29,370 nt of DNA from assembly GCA_032718475.1 (NCBI GenBank), contig JAUCBJ010003045.1:1-29370 (forward strand). Direction: 5' to 3'. Made by a program: the position numbers and the translations under genes. Under the pieces are notes generated by a model. It saw only the letters and a program-made list of their open reading frames with translations. It made no database searches and was not told the DNA's origin. This document shows positions 8,333 through 16,861 of this stretch, in pieces (position 1 is the stretch's first letter; every line of letters begins with the position of its first letter). The DNA comes from Nemertoderma westbladi. Taxonomy: Eukaryota; Xenacoelomorpha; Nemertodermatida; Nemertodermatidae.

Positions 8333-11300
8333 ATGGGTATTTCTACTGACCAATGGAGAGCATCTATTGGCTCATATGGTTCCACTAAGGTGTTAAGTGT
8401 AAAATTTGTAGCTCTTTCGTTTCCTTTACCGAGTTCATGGATCATCTTGCTATTAATTACTGCATATTTTTCACTTGTACTTTCTGGTGACGTACAGTTG
8501 AATCCAGGGCCGGCAGTAACCACGATTCACCCACTACGCATTTTACAAACCAATATTAGGTCTTTGCCTGCTAATTGGGATTATATGCCAGACCACCTTA
8601 GCACTTCATTTGATATAATTGCGGTGGTTGAAACATGGCTCACTGATTGCAATAACTCAAGTGATTTGTCATTGACCGGCTTTCAAGAACCTCTTAGGAG
8701 GGACCGTTGTGATGGCTGGGGAGGTTTAGCGTTATATGTGTCCAACTCAATTATGTCAAAACGTATTCATGTTCTTGAAAATGTGGCCCCAAATTATGAA
8801 TCTTTGTGGTGCTCATGCTTAACCAAAGGGGGTAAGCTTCTATTTGGTTTATTTTATAGACAAGCCCAGATTTCTGGGAAGCAATCAATGATATGGTTTC
8901 GGAAGCAAGGGGGCTTGGCTACTCTGAATTAATTTTATTGGGTGACTTTAATAACGACTTACTGAACCCGAATGCCTGCAGGGACTTGGTGCACTTAATT
9001 CAGAGACAGGGTTTATCACAGTGGGTAAATGAGCCCACCCGTATAACGCCATCCTCCAGTACCTTGTTATTGCCCATTCTTACTACTGACTCCTCCAAGG
9101 TTTCGCATGTCAATGTTACTCCCCCTTGGGGGACTAGCGACCACTCCGTTGTAAAATTCGAATATAACTTTAAAATATACAAAGAAACAGCATATATACG
9201 CCACATTTGGTTATATAATGAGGCCAATAATCAACTTTTTTTGGACTGCCTGCGCGATATTAACTGGGACGATATAATTAATAACGAAACTGATGACGTT
9301 GATGCAATTATTTCTAAATGGTCTGATAAATTTTTAGAATGCGCAGCAGCTGCTATACCAAATAAGTATGTAACAATTAGACCATGTGATAAACCTTGGT
9401 ATAACTCCAGTTTACGTGCACTGGCTAATAAAAAAAACAGGAAACATAAGCAAGCATGTCAACAGAATACCAAAATTGCCTGGGCAAGGTTTAGATTAAT
9501 ACGCGGTGATTACACTAATAAGTGTAAAATTGCAAAACAGGATTTTTACCAAGGGTTATCCGACAAATTGTGCTTTGACAATAATATCACTGAAAAGAAA
9601 TGGTGGGGTATCTGCAAATCTGTAATTGGCCTCCAGGTTAAACCTGCGATTCCGCCAGTATACTACAGGGATCGCATTGCGACTAATAGTCGTGAAAAAG
9701 CTGATCTCTTTAATGTCTATTTTACAGACCAATATAAACTGGATTGTTCGAACTTTATTATCCCAGAGGGGCCAATGCCTGAGCCTGTACTTACTGAAAT
9801 AATATGTATTCAATCATATAAAGGGTTATATAACAAAATTTCAATCTGGTTTCAGCCGCGGGGACGGATGTGTTTACCAATTACTTACATTGTACCACGA
9901 GTTGGTTAGTGCCGTTGACAAGGGTAAAGAGGTAAGATTGGTATTTCTCGATGTCAGTAAAGCATTTGACAAGGTTCATCATGCCGCACTACTACATAAA
10001 CTAGAGCGGATGGGGATATCTGGCTCTCTGTTGAAATGGTTTCAAAGTTATTTATCCAACAATATGCAGTGCGTCTTAATTAATGGGTGTCAGTCCACGT
10101 TGTTATTACGTTGCAGGGGTTCCACAAGGTTCTGTGCTAGGTCCATTGTTATTTTTAGTTTTTATTAATGACATTGTCGATATTGTTAGTTCTAAAGTAA
10201 AGTTATTTGCGCATGATACATCTCTGTACGTTATTGTGGGGGAACCTAGTGTAGCCACGGCGGCTCTTAATGCCGACCTGGCTAATGTTTTTGATTGGGG
10301 CAAAAAATGGTTAGTCACATATAACGCTTCAAAAACTGAGGCAATGTTGGTCTCCCACAAACAGGTTAGGCATATTGAACATGGTATCCTTTATTTGAAT
10401 AATGACATAATTGAAGAAGTTGAGAGTCATAAACATCTTGGGTGTACTATATCGTCTGATTTAACATGGGATGCTCATATTAAAAATATTATTACTAAAG
10501 CTACGCTTAAACTAAATATGTTGCGCGCTGTTAAATATAAAGTAGATAGGGCAGCACTTCTCAAAATATATGTGGCGTTTATTCGTTCTGGTCTGGAGTA
10601 TGCAGGGCCAGTGTGGGACAATTTTTCTAACGAACTAAAGTATAAACTGGAGCTGATAAATAAGGAAGCCATTAGGATAATATGTCGATTAACCATTTCT
10701 TGTTCAACTGTCAGTTTATATACTGAATCTGGAATATCGACCCTACAAAATAGAAGGACAATTCAAAAATTAATTATTCTATATAAAATGACAAAAAATT
10801 CAGCTCCCCCACATCTGCGCGAATTACTTCCGGAAACCTTGTTGACCCAGTCTTCCCCATATTGTACAAGAAATCGAGATAATTATAGGGTACCTTTTGC
10901 TCGGAATAATTACTTTAAAAATTCATTTTTACTATCTTCCATACGAATATGGAACGACTTACCGGATAATATACGTAATGCAACATCTGCTAATAGTTTT
11001 AAAAATTTAGCAAGTAATCACCTTTACCCATCCGCAGCAGTGCCATCATATTACTTGCTCGGTAGCCCAAAAATTAACAGCCTGCTTGCTCGTATGCGAT
11101 GCATCTGTTCGTCTTTAAATGACGATTTATTTCGTGCAAAGGTTACTAGTTATAGAACTTGTGGGTGCGGCCATCCCTGCGAAGATGTGTACCACTATTT
11201 TATGGAATGCACGCGGTACACTGGCCCTCGATTGGTACTTAATCAGTCCATGTTACAACTTGACCTCCGTTTTTCGGTTCATGTTATCTTACATGGACCT

Positions 11301-11402
11301 ACTGGCACCCCCAGCATCGTTGCATCTAAAACACCTGTCCTTATTTCGGCTGTCGCAACTTTTATCGAGGCAACAAACAGGTTTAATTCGCTGGGTTACT
11401 AA
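8333..11402 (+). pseudogene. Retrotransposon ORF2: 2A-like leader, APE endonuclease, reverse transcriptase; inactivated
   Basis: Frame 1 (8333 to about 8862) gives a hydrophobic leader, a 2A-like peptide, then endonuclease motifs: LQTNIRSL, the catalytic VVETWL near 8624 and GWGGLALYV. A shift at about 8861-8865 moves to a second frame holding LLGDFNND near 8937 and the SDH motif at 9136-9144. At about 9795-9810 the RT N-terminus (the KxxGPDG and RPISL region) is missing, and coding resumes in a third frame with VFNHIKGYITKFQSGF (from about 9806), then FLDVSKAFDKVHH at about 9944-9982. A further single-step shift near 10090-10115 moves to the frame with GVPQGSVLGP. The active site at 10206-10217 reads FAHD instead of FADD. 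The C-terminus has a Cys/His cluster, CGCGHPCEDVYHYFMEC, like the zinc-knuckle-like tails of related elements, and ends with TAA at 11400-11402. The product would nick target DNA and prime reverse transcription; this copy cannot. Confidence 0.85.
8483..8512 (+). other. 2A-like ribosome-skipping peptide in the ORF2 leader
   Basis: Residues 51-60 of the ORF2 reading frame are SGDVQLNPGP, matching the D-V-x-x-N-P-G-P core of 2A peptides. Residues 35-50 before it (SWIILLLITAYFSLVL) are hydrophobic. 2A-like sequences ahead of APE-type endonucleases, some preceded by signal-like segments, are known from non-LTR elements of sea urchin and other invertebrates. Skipping would occur between the Gly ending at 8509 and the Pro at 8510-8512. 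The usual Glu in the core (DVExNPGP) is Gln here, which may lower activity. Confidence 0.75.
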
Positions 11403-11753
11403 TATTCCTTATTTTTTCATTTTCTTTTTTCATTGTCCCAGTCAGAATGTTTTATCTTGCTTTTCGTATTTTACTAAGAAGTGGGTGATGGTGTGGCATA
11501 TCTTGTCAAAATTATTCAAAAATTGCATTAATATTAAACAAATGTTATTGTGCACCACTCAATCGTGATTCGTGGTTATTTTCCCAGATGAAGACTATTA
11601 CACTCAACTTATTATTTTCGCCATACCTTGCTTAAAAGCACCTTTGTGACATCAGCGACTTAATGCGGCGAGCGGGTCGGGTTTCTCTCCATTCAGGGTG
11701 GGATGGATGTGGATGGGGTGCAGCGGGATTGGCAGAGGGTTTCTGGGGGGGAC
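11403..11753. other. Presumed 3' UTR of the CR1-like element
   Basis: The 350 bp after the ORF2 stop hold no credible ORF. The open frame 11119-11568 overlaps the end of ORF2 in another frame and is a shadow. From about 11660 the composition turns G-rich, leading into the 24-bp minisatellite. No poly(A) or tandem-repeat tail marks the element end. Confidence 0.4.
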
Positions 11754-11889
11754 AGTGTGTATTGTATGGATGTATCGAGTGTGTATTGTATGGATGTATC
11801 GAGTGTGTATTGTATGGATGTATCGAGTGTGTATTGTATGGATGTATCGAGTGTGTATTGTATGGATGTATCGAGTGTGTATTGTATGG
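11754..11889. repeat. 24-bp minisatellite, 5.7 copies
   Basis: Five exact copies of a unit starting AGTGTGTATTGTATGGATG (24 bp) run from 11754 to 11873, followed by a partial copy to 11889. All three forward frames and one reverse frame are stop-free because the period is a multiple of 3, so the overlapping ORFs carry no coding evidence. Confidence 0.95.
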
Positions 11890-12233
11890 GCTATGTGCAT
11901 GGTAAGTGTATTGTAACTGTATAGTATTAAGTATTACTTACGTTATGTATATCATTTATATATTGTATATTTGTATTCCGTGCCTTACCTGTTTGTAATT
12001 ATTCTGGCCGAGACGATTCCACATAAGTGTGCAACTTGTTATTGAATCGGCCCAACTTGTTTTGGAAAAATATACATTACATTATATATATTACAGAAGT
12101 AATTAATTAAAATGACAAGTTCCAGTGCAATCTTCGATGATTCTGAAGAAAATCATATGGTTGACAGGATCGGAGCTGTTATCTTTAGAGAGGGTCGTGA
12201 TTCTGTGGTATCTAACTCAACTCAAACCAAAAC

Positions 12234-12249
12234 GGCCCTTTTAAGGGCC
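12234..12249 (+). promoter_or_regulatory. Hairpin resembling a histone mRNA 3' stem-loop
   Basis: GGCCCTTTTAAGGGCC is a perfect palindrome that can form a 6-bp stem (GGCCCT/AGGGCC) with a 4-base TTTA loop. This is the geometry of the replication-dependent histone 3' stem-loop, whose usual loop is TTTC. It is preceded by CCAAAAC and followed by AACA, also loosely like histone flanks. No histone coding sequence lies upstream and no clear downstream purine-rich element is visible, so it may be a coincidence or a relic. Confidence 0.25.
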
Positions 12250-12276
12250 AACATCCTTTGCCACTATCGAAGAGCT

Positions 12277-12294
12277 CCCCTTTGTGCAAAGGGG
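12277..12294. other. Second perfect hairpin
   Basis: CCCCTTTGTGCAAAGGGG forms a 7-8-bp stem (CCCCTTT/AAAGGGG) with a GTGC loop, 27 bp after the histone-like hairpin. A run of T (ATATTTTTTAATTG) follows about 15 bp later. No function can be assigned. Confidence 0.6.
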
Positions 12295-12491
12295 ATACAC
12301 GCTGGATAAATTATATTTTTTAATTGTGATTAAATAAAAAATATTGAAAAATAAAATTGGTTTAAAGAATAGCCTATAAAATTTTTATACTTTTGTATTG
12401 GACCCTAAATTTTTGCATGCAAGCTCAGAATTACATTCTCTTTCGAATGATATATTACACTAAGGTGCATGTTTGGAAGTTTTGGCTGGCC

Positions 12492-12507
12492 GGGGGGGGG
12501 GGGGGGG
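12492..12507 (+). repeat. Poly(G) tract, 16 bases
   Basis: An uninterrupted run of 16 G preceded by GGCTGGCC. It is one of five long G/C homopolymers between 12.49 and 16.03 kb. Confidence 0.95.
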
Positions 12508-12510
12508 TCA

Positions 12511-12586
12511 ATCATTATGGAACACCCGGTATATAGCGATTACATAGTAGCTAGTTCTTATATCATCTGACGATAACGTCTTATAT
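12511..12586 (-). repeat. Inverted copy of the dispersed repeat at 4674-4777
   Basis: It contains AATCATTATGGAACA and TAGTTCTTATATCATCTGAC, the reverse complements of segments at 4760-4774 and 4691-4711, in the matching order. Confidence 0.6.
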
Positions 12587-12718
12587 AATAGCCCGTCAAA
12601 TTTTATCAAATCTCACGAATTCTCGGTTTTCCCAGCAAACTTGACTCAAAGATACAAATTTTCAAAGTTTCAAAAAATTTTAAAATTTGTGAATTTCAAA
12701 AAATTTCGGGAACAGTTC

Positions 12719-13417
12719 CGTATGCAGTCGCATTTTCTAAAAAAATAAATTAAATAAATATTGTGTTATAGAACACAATATTAGCTAATTTCAGAACATT
12801 ATCAACCACCTAATGCTATCATCAGATACCGATAAATCATGGTTACCATGGCAACATTTTAGATTTTTAGAACAAAATATAATTAATATACACTATTCTA
12901 GAACATAACTAAAATAAAAACACTATGTTCTAGAACATATAGCTTGTCATTTTTTAAATTTTAATTTTAATTGCTGGTAATTAAAAAAAAACTACATATC
13001 TATAACATAAATCATTGTTAGGCCTACCATGCAAAAAATGTAAACTGCTATAAAATCATCAATATTTTTGGTCATTAAATATTCTACAACAGTTTAAACC
13101 TGAAATATAAATGTTTTCACATTTTTTTATAATTACAAAAAATACTAGCTATTAAAAAAACACTACCTACCATAAAAAACATATGTACTAATATTCTAGA
13201 ACACAAAAATATTACAGTATTTTTTTTAGAAATTTAAAAAATGCTTATTTACATTAATAAATCATGTTTTGAAAATTACTAGCTAGTCAATTAGCTAATG
13301 TTCTAGAACACAATATTTATTTGAAAAATGTTGCAATGAAGTCAGTGGTGAAATTACTATGAAAAAAGTGCATCATTTCATTAGTAAATGTCAAAATATC
13401 AAATGCGACTGCATACG
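12719..13417. mobile_element. AT-rich foldback/MITE-like element
   Basis: The ends are perfect inverted repeats of CGTATGCAGTCGCATTT (12719-12735 and 13401-13417). A second inverted block lies further in: AATAAATATTGTGTT..AGAACA..ATTAGCTAAT on the left (about 12755-12791) answers the reverse complement of 13289-13325. The arms are therefore about 80-130 bp with an indel. The roughly 700-bp interior is very AT-rich with no transposase. TTCTAGAA occurs four times (12896, 12928, 13194, 13301). No clear target-site duplication was found. Confidence 0.7.
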
Positions 13418-13450
13418 AAACTTTAGCCAAAATTTCTAAAACTTCGCCGA

Positions 13451-13473
13451 GGGGGGGGGGGGGGGGGGGGGGG
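13451..13473 (+). repeat. Poly(G) tract, 23 bases
   Basis: An uninterrupted run of 23 G about 90 bp before the acceptor of the exon at 13565, between that exon and the AT-rich foldback element. Confidence 0.95.
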
Positions 13474-13564
13474 TAAATAGTGTTAAATTAAAAAAGATAA
13501 ACGAAAAATACAGAGCTGTGAGTTTACTGGCAAATATAATAGTTTAATTAATAATTTTACACAG

Positions 13565-14003
13565 AACCAATGAGGCTGGAGTCTATGGGACAATTAACAA
13601 CGATGAATCTTCCGATAGTAGTGAATCCGGAGGACAGAGCGACATCCAATCAGAAGATGAGAGCGATAGCCAATCAGAAGACGAGAGTGATATCCAATTA
13701 GAAGAGGAGAGCGATAGCCAATCGGCAGACAAGAGCGATAGCCAATCCGAAGACGAGAGCAATAGCCAATCAGAGGACGAAAGCGATAGCCAATTAGAAG
13801 ACGAGAGCGATAGCCAATCAGAAGACGAGAGCGATAGCCAATCAGAAGACGAGAGCGATAGCCAATCTGAAGACGAAGAAGAAATTGGCGGTGTTGATGA
13901 TAGCCAATCGGTTGAAAGCGATGAGAGTGAGGAGGATAATCACTCAGAAGAGACCGAGGAAACAGAAGAACAAAACGAATCTGTAGCAACGCGAGTAGTT
14001 CAG
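13565..14003 (+). CDS. Acidic repeat exon A (SDSQSEDE repeats)
   Basis: A 439-bp block lies between acceptor TTTTACACAG (AG at 13563-13564) and donor CAG/GTAGGA (GT at 14004). It has one open frame, starting with one base completing a split codon; the other two frames stop. It has no internal start, so it is missed as an ORF. It begins TNEAGVYGTINNDESSDSS, then holds ten 8-residue repeats of SDSQSEDE type (13638-13877; variants SDIQLEEE, SDSQSADK, SNSQSEDE), then a diverged acidic tail ending ESVATRVVQ. Composition is dominated by Ser, Asp, Glu and Gln, so an intrinsically disordered, strongly negative segment is expected; SEDE matches the casein-kinase-2 S-x-x-E pattern. Entry phase matches the exon at 3993-4105 and exit phase 0 matches the exon at 16130. 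No family is recognised. Confidence 0.7.
13638..13877. repeat. 24-bp coding minisatellite, ten units
   Basis: Ten in-phase 24-bp units with the core GAGAGCGATAGCCAATCAGA. Units differ by point changes only, with no frame-changing indels. The unit shares length and the CAATCA codon pair with the repeat in the next exon (16193-16550), so the two arrays may share an origin. Confidence 0.9.
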
Positions 14004-14186
14004 GTAGGATAATACCTGTGGGAATAAAGATGAGAATGGTGGGTGGGATTGGTGGAGTGATGGGAGTCCGCACTACTGGTGGGACCGATAGGACCATGAG
14101 GTCGGACTACTGGTATCTGTTATTGTATCTGTTTGTAATGGCGGCGTATGGAACCTAATGGTTGTCACCGATTATTGAAAACAATA

Positions 14187-14426
14187 AATGGCCCCAACAG
14201 CTTGTATCAATGGCCCCAGTATCATGGGCAACTTTTTACAGTAACGGGTATTTTACATTATCGGGTGGTGGTGGGGGGGGGGGGAGCTGCCGTAGTGGAG
14301 GGTCATAATAGGTGAGGTTACTGGGGTTGGGAGGTGTTGCGTTGTTTGAAAATGAAAGGGACGAAATGGCCCCAACAGCTTGTATCAATGGCGGCCCCAG
14401 TTTCATGGGCAACTTTTTACAGTAAC
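14187..14426 (+). repeat. About 60-bp direct repeat pair flanking a poly(G) tract
   Basis: AATGGCCCCAACAGCTTG and TCATGGGCAACTTTTTACAG occur in order at 14187-14245 and again at 14364-14426. The copies have only a small internal indel (GGCGG) and an A/T change. The 118 bp between them contain a 12-base poly(G). This lies in the intron between exons A and B. Confidence 0.9.
14273..14284 (+). repeat. Poly(G) tract, 12 bases
   Basis: A 12-base G run preceded by GGTGGTGGT. It is intronic in the inferred gene and lies between the two direct repeat copies. Confidence 0.9.
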
Positions 14427-15053
14427 TCAGTATACTGTATATCGGCTGCGAATCATTGACTATTTCCACTAAAATTAAATTCCCGCCGCATATTATATTA
14501 GAATACTTCAATAAAGTACACATAAGAATAAATAGCTTTGTACAATACAATTTACATGTAGATACAATGTGTACAACAGTCAGTGCATTGTAACGCCCAC
14601 TCTTCCTAAGCTACGTCATCTTAGTTTATGTTTGAAATCTGAAAAGTTATTGGACTAATAATGAAGTTGGTAAAAGATTCAGCAGAGCAGAATAGGCCGA
14701 AGCTCTGCTATAATTATTTATTCATTAGAGATAGTAGAGTATATCCCTCTCATGGTATAGGAATAGCACTGCAGTAGAACCACGATCATTCCTGTCAGTC
14801 ATGTGCAACTAAATTGATCCTTTTATCTCGGCAGGCCTCTACCGATAATTACATTTTCATAAAATTATCCAATCGGCGACTTTGCAATGTCTGACTTGGT
14901 ATCAGGAAATATATTCAATACGGACCAAATACATTAGGTAGCAGCTAAAGTGAAGTCCATAGTTAATCCAGTAATGCATATTACACCCCGCTGCTGGCTG
15001 CGCAGGATATAATGGCTGTGTTGTTAGTTGCGTGGGTTTGTGGTGGTGGTGGT
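14427..15053. other. Intron-like sequence, nothing recognised
   Basis: AT-rich with short GC islands. No stop-free stretch with splice borders stood out, and no RNA gene was seen. It lies in the inferred intron between exons A and B. Confidence 0.4.
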
Positions 15054-15076
15054 GGGGGGGGGGGGGGGGGGGGGGG
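15054..15076 (+). repeat. Poly(G) tract, 23 bases
   Basis: Twenty-three uninterrupted G following a (GGT)n stretch at about 15040-15053. Confidence 0.95.
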
Positions 15077-15210
15077 TGTGGCAGGGATTTGGCGGGTGTT
15101 TGTTGGCAACTAAGCTTAACGTTATTGGGCCCGGGCTATTTAAACTACTTATTGAATTGGCACTGGGATTTTTGAAATTTCGGTAATTCAAGAAATTTTT
15201 TAGATCTTGT

Positions 15211-15795
15211 CTCAAAATTTAAAATTTTGATGCTATAAGGGTTTTCGAGGTCGCTGATCACGATTAAACTAGTAAAAAATTCTGGAAATTCAAACGTAAT
15301 TTTTGGTGCCGTTCTAATGCCCCAGAACGAAAAGTACAAGTAGCAAATATTGCAAACTGTAAAATTTTGCCTTTGGTTTATTGATTTTCAACCAATACTG
15401 GTTTTCAAGACTGCTGATTACAATACCACTACTCGTTAACATTTTTGAGGTTTGTCTGGTGCGACGAATAAAAAAATTGGAAATAACATTTCAAACAGAA
15501 AAAATAGAATTTGTTTGGATAATACGATATTTTTTTTCGTATTATTTCCATATTGATTCATATCCAAAAATTCCATAATAAACAATGTACAATATATTTC
15601 AGTGCAATATTCATGATTAGCATCGCCAAAAAACCCCCAAAAAAATCAATTCTAAAATCAATTTGAGTTCCTGGTGATTTGCCGTTATCATATTTCAATC
15701 GGCCTACTTGTTGATTTGCCAGAAAATATTTCTAACAAGTTTTGTCGTGATCAGCGACCTTGAAAACCCTTATACCATCAAATTCAAATTCAACT
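15211..15795. mobile_element. Foldback repeat with about 75-bp arms (GTCGCTGATCACG family)
   Basis: The left arm at about 15211-15285 contains TATAAGGGTTTTCGAGGTCG followed by CTGATCACG. The right arm at about 15719-15795 is its inverted complement with scattered mismatches (CGTGATCAGCGACC, AAAACCCTTATACC). A third, more diverged copy in direct orientation begins at about 15399 (GGTTTTCAAGACTGCTGATTA). The interior is AT-rich with no transposase. This is probably a non-autonomous inverted-repeat element in the inferred intron. Confidence 0.7.
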
Positions 15796-16012
15796 TCAAA
15801 TGCAAACTGTTTTTACAAAGTAAGTACCGGTAAACAATCAATCGTTTCAGTCTCAAAGCCTACACCCTGACTCATGAGTCTGCGTTAGACAGGATGATCG
15901 ACATGTTGACAACCTGGTGGATGGGGCGGTAACGGGTGGAACGCAAACCCCGGACAGCTTTAACATCAACAATTTATTTTTTGAGCCAAGATCTAAAAAA
16001 TTTCTACAATGA

Positions 16013-16025
16013 CCCCCCCCCCCCC
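16013..16025 (+). repeat. Poly(C) tract, 13 bases
   Basis: Thirteen uninterrupted C (poly(G) on the minus strand), about 105 bp before the acceptor of exon B. It is the only one of the five tracts in the C orientation. Confidence 0.95.
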
Positions 16026-16129
16026 AACCAGGCCTATTACGTTGTAAAATAGCCCGGGTGCGATAGTGTCAAAAGGCCTATTGACACTGATTATTAATTA
16101 GTGATCATTATATCTTTAATTAATTCCAG

Positions 16130-16553
16130 GAGAATATCAATAAAGATATGAGTGACGAATCGATGGAAGACGAAACAGAGGAATACGACCAATCCAGTGA
16201 CAACGAATCTGGGCAATCAAATGACAACGAATCTGGGCAATCAAATGACAACGAATCTGGGCAATCAAATGACAACGAATCTGGGCAATCAAATGACAAC
16301 GAATCTGGGCAATCAAATGACAACGAATCTGGGCAATCATATGACAACGAATCTGGCCAATCAAATGACAACGAATCTGGCCAATCAAATGACAACGAAT
16401 CTGGGCAATCAAATGACAACGAATCTGGCCAATCAAGCGCTGAAGAATCGAAACAGTCAAGTGAAATGGAATCGAGCCAATCAGGTGACACGGGAAGTGA
16501 CCAATCAAGTAATGAGGTATCTGATCAATCAAGTGCTGATGAATCAAGTTTGG
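16130..16553 (+). CDS. Acidic repeat exon B (SNDNESGQ repeats)
   Basis: Acceptor TTAATTAATTCCAG (AG at 16128-16129) opens a block with a single stop-free frame, entered in phase 0, which fits the phase-0 exit of exon A. The peptide starts ENINKDMSDESMEDETEEYD, then ten near-identical 8-residue units of SNDNESGQ type (16193-16432), then about five degenerate units (SSAEESKQ, SSEMESSQ, SGDTGSDQ, SSNEVSDQ, SSADESSL). The best donor is G/GTAAGT with GT at 16554-16555, leaving phase 1. A weaker donor GAG/GTATCT at 16517 would leave phase 0. Without splicing, the frame ends at TGA 16565-16567. An ATG at 16148 could serve as a start if the block were a single-exon gene. Ser, Asp, Asn, Glu and Gln dominate and disorder is expected. 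No family is recognised. Confidence 0.7.
16193..16550. repeat. 24-bp coding minisatellite, ten near-perfect plus about five degenerate units
   Basis: Ten units with core GACAACGAATCTGGGCAATC (16193-16432) differ at only a few bases (GGG/GGC, AAT/TAT). The units beyond 16432 keep the 8-codon period but have drifted, showing expansion from one end of an older repeat region. Confidence 0.95.
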
Positions 16554-16861
16554 GTAAGTCGACATGAATAAACTATAAAGCGTTTCAGATATTTAAGTTT
16601 CTGTTAATAATTATGTAAATACCTATATATTTACTTTCTGTGCAACATGTATACAAAAGTACAATAATTGTTAATTGCAACATTAGAGAAAACCTATTGC
16701 ACCAGATGATAGTATAATAATTAGCCCATTCACCAGGAACTTTGAAATCGGGTAATTCAAAAGACATTATTATATTTAGTACTGTTATATTTAGTTAGAC
16801 ATATTATTATACTGTACTTAAATTTAATTATAACTATGTATAGAGTGCCTGTTAATTTTAG
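16554..16861. other. Short putative intron before the 30-bp array
   Basis: This 308-bp AT-rich stretch starts with a GTAAGT donor and ends with the T-rich acceptor GTTAATTTTAG. Another AG pair occurs at 16842-16845. A possible micro-exon between an AG at about 16725 and a GGTAAT at about 16751 would keep phase 1 and so would not resolve the frame question. No other feature is seen. Confidence 0.4.

Larger units (their letters stand above)
5640..11890 (+). mobile_element. Decayed CR1/L2-like non-LTR retrotransposon with 2A-like leader
   Basis: The same-strand order of an L1-ORF1-like protein (5706-6711) and an APE-endonuclease/RT protein (8333-11402) defines a two-ORF non-LTR retrotransposon. 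Borders are approximate: no clean 5' end, 3' tail or target-site duplication was found. A foldback element (about 7571-8075) occupies part of the unusually long 1.6-kb gap between the ORFs, and a 24-bp minisatellite follows the 3' region. FLDVSKAFDKVHH, GVPQGSVLGP and the FQSGF motif resemble CR1-type elements from marine invertebrates. The copy is inactive (frameshifts, deletion and active-site change). It would lie inside the 9.5-kb first intron of the inferred host gene, in sense orientation. Confidence 0.75.
11890..12491. other. Non-coding, with a weak 65-codon ORF
   Basis: The only ORF (12112-12309, 65 codons) has no recognisable domain. It is unusual only in containing two perfect hairpins near its 3' end (12234-12249 and 12277-12294). 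The surrounding sequence is AT-rich. An old dispersed repeat begins just beyond the poly(G) tract at 12492. Confidence 0.4.

Noticed and set aside
11652-11924. Four overlapping repeat ORFs (VCIVWMYR and others)
   Set aside because: Artefacts of a 24-bp non-coding minisatellite downstream of the retrotransposon.
12112-12309. Small protein-coding gene of 65 codons
   Set aside because: No domain, no splice or promoter support, and two perfect hairpins within the frame. Chance ORF or relic is more likely.
13594-14097. 167-residue minus-strand ORF
   Set aside because: It is the antisense shadow of the 24-bp repeat in exon A and runs past the donor site.
14236-15215. Proline-rich minus-strand ORFs at 14236-14550 and 15024-15215
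   Set aside because: The proline runs are translations of poly(G) and (GGT)n tracts on the opposite strand.
16120-16571. Other-frame and minus-strand repeat ORFs over exon B
   Set aside because: Low-complexity shadows of the 24-bp repeat. Only the phase-0 forward frame continues through the acceptor side without a stop.
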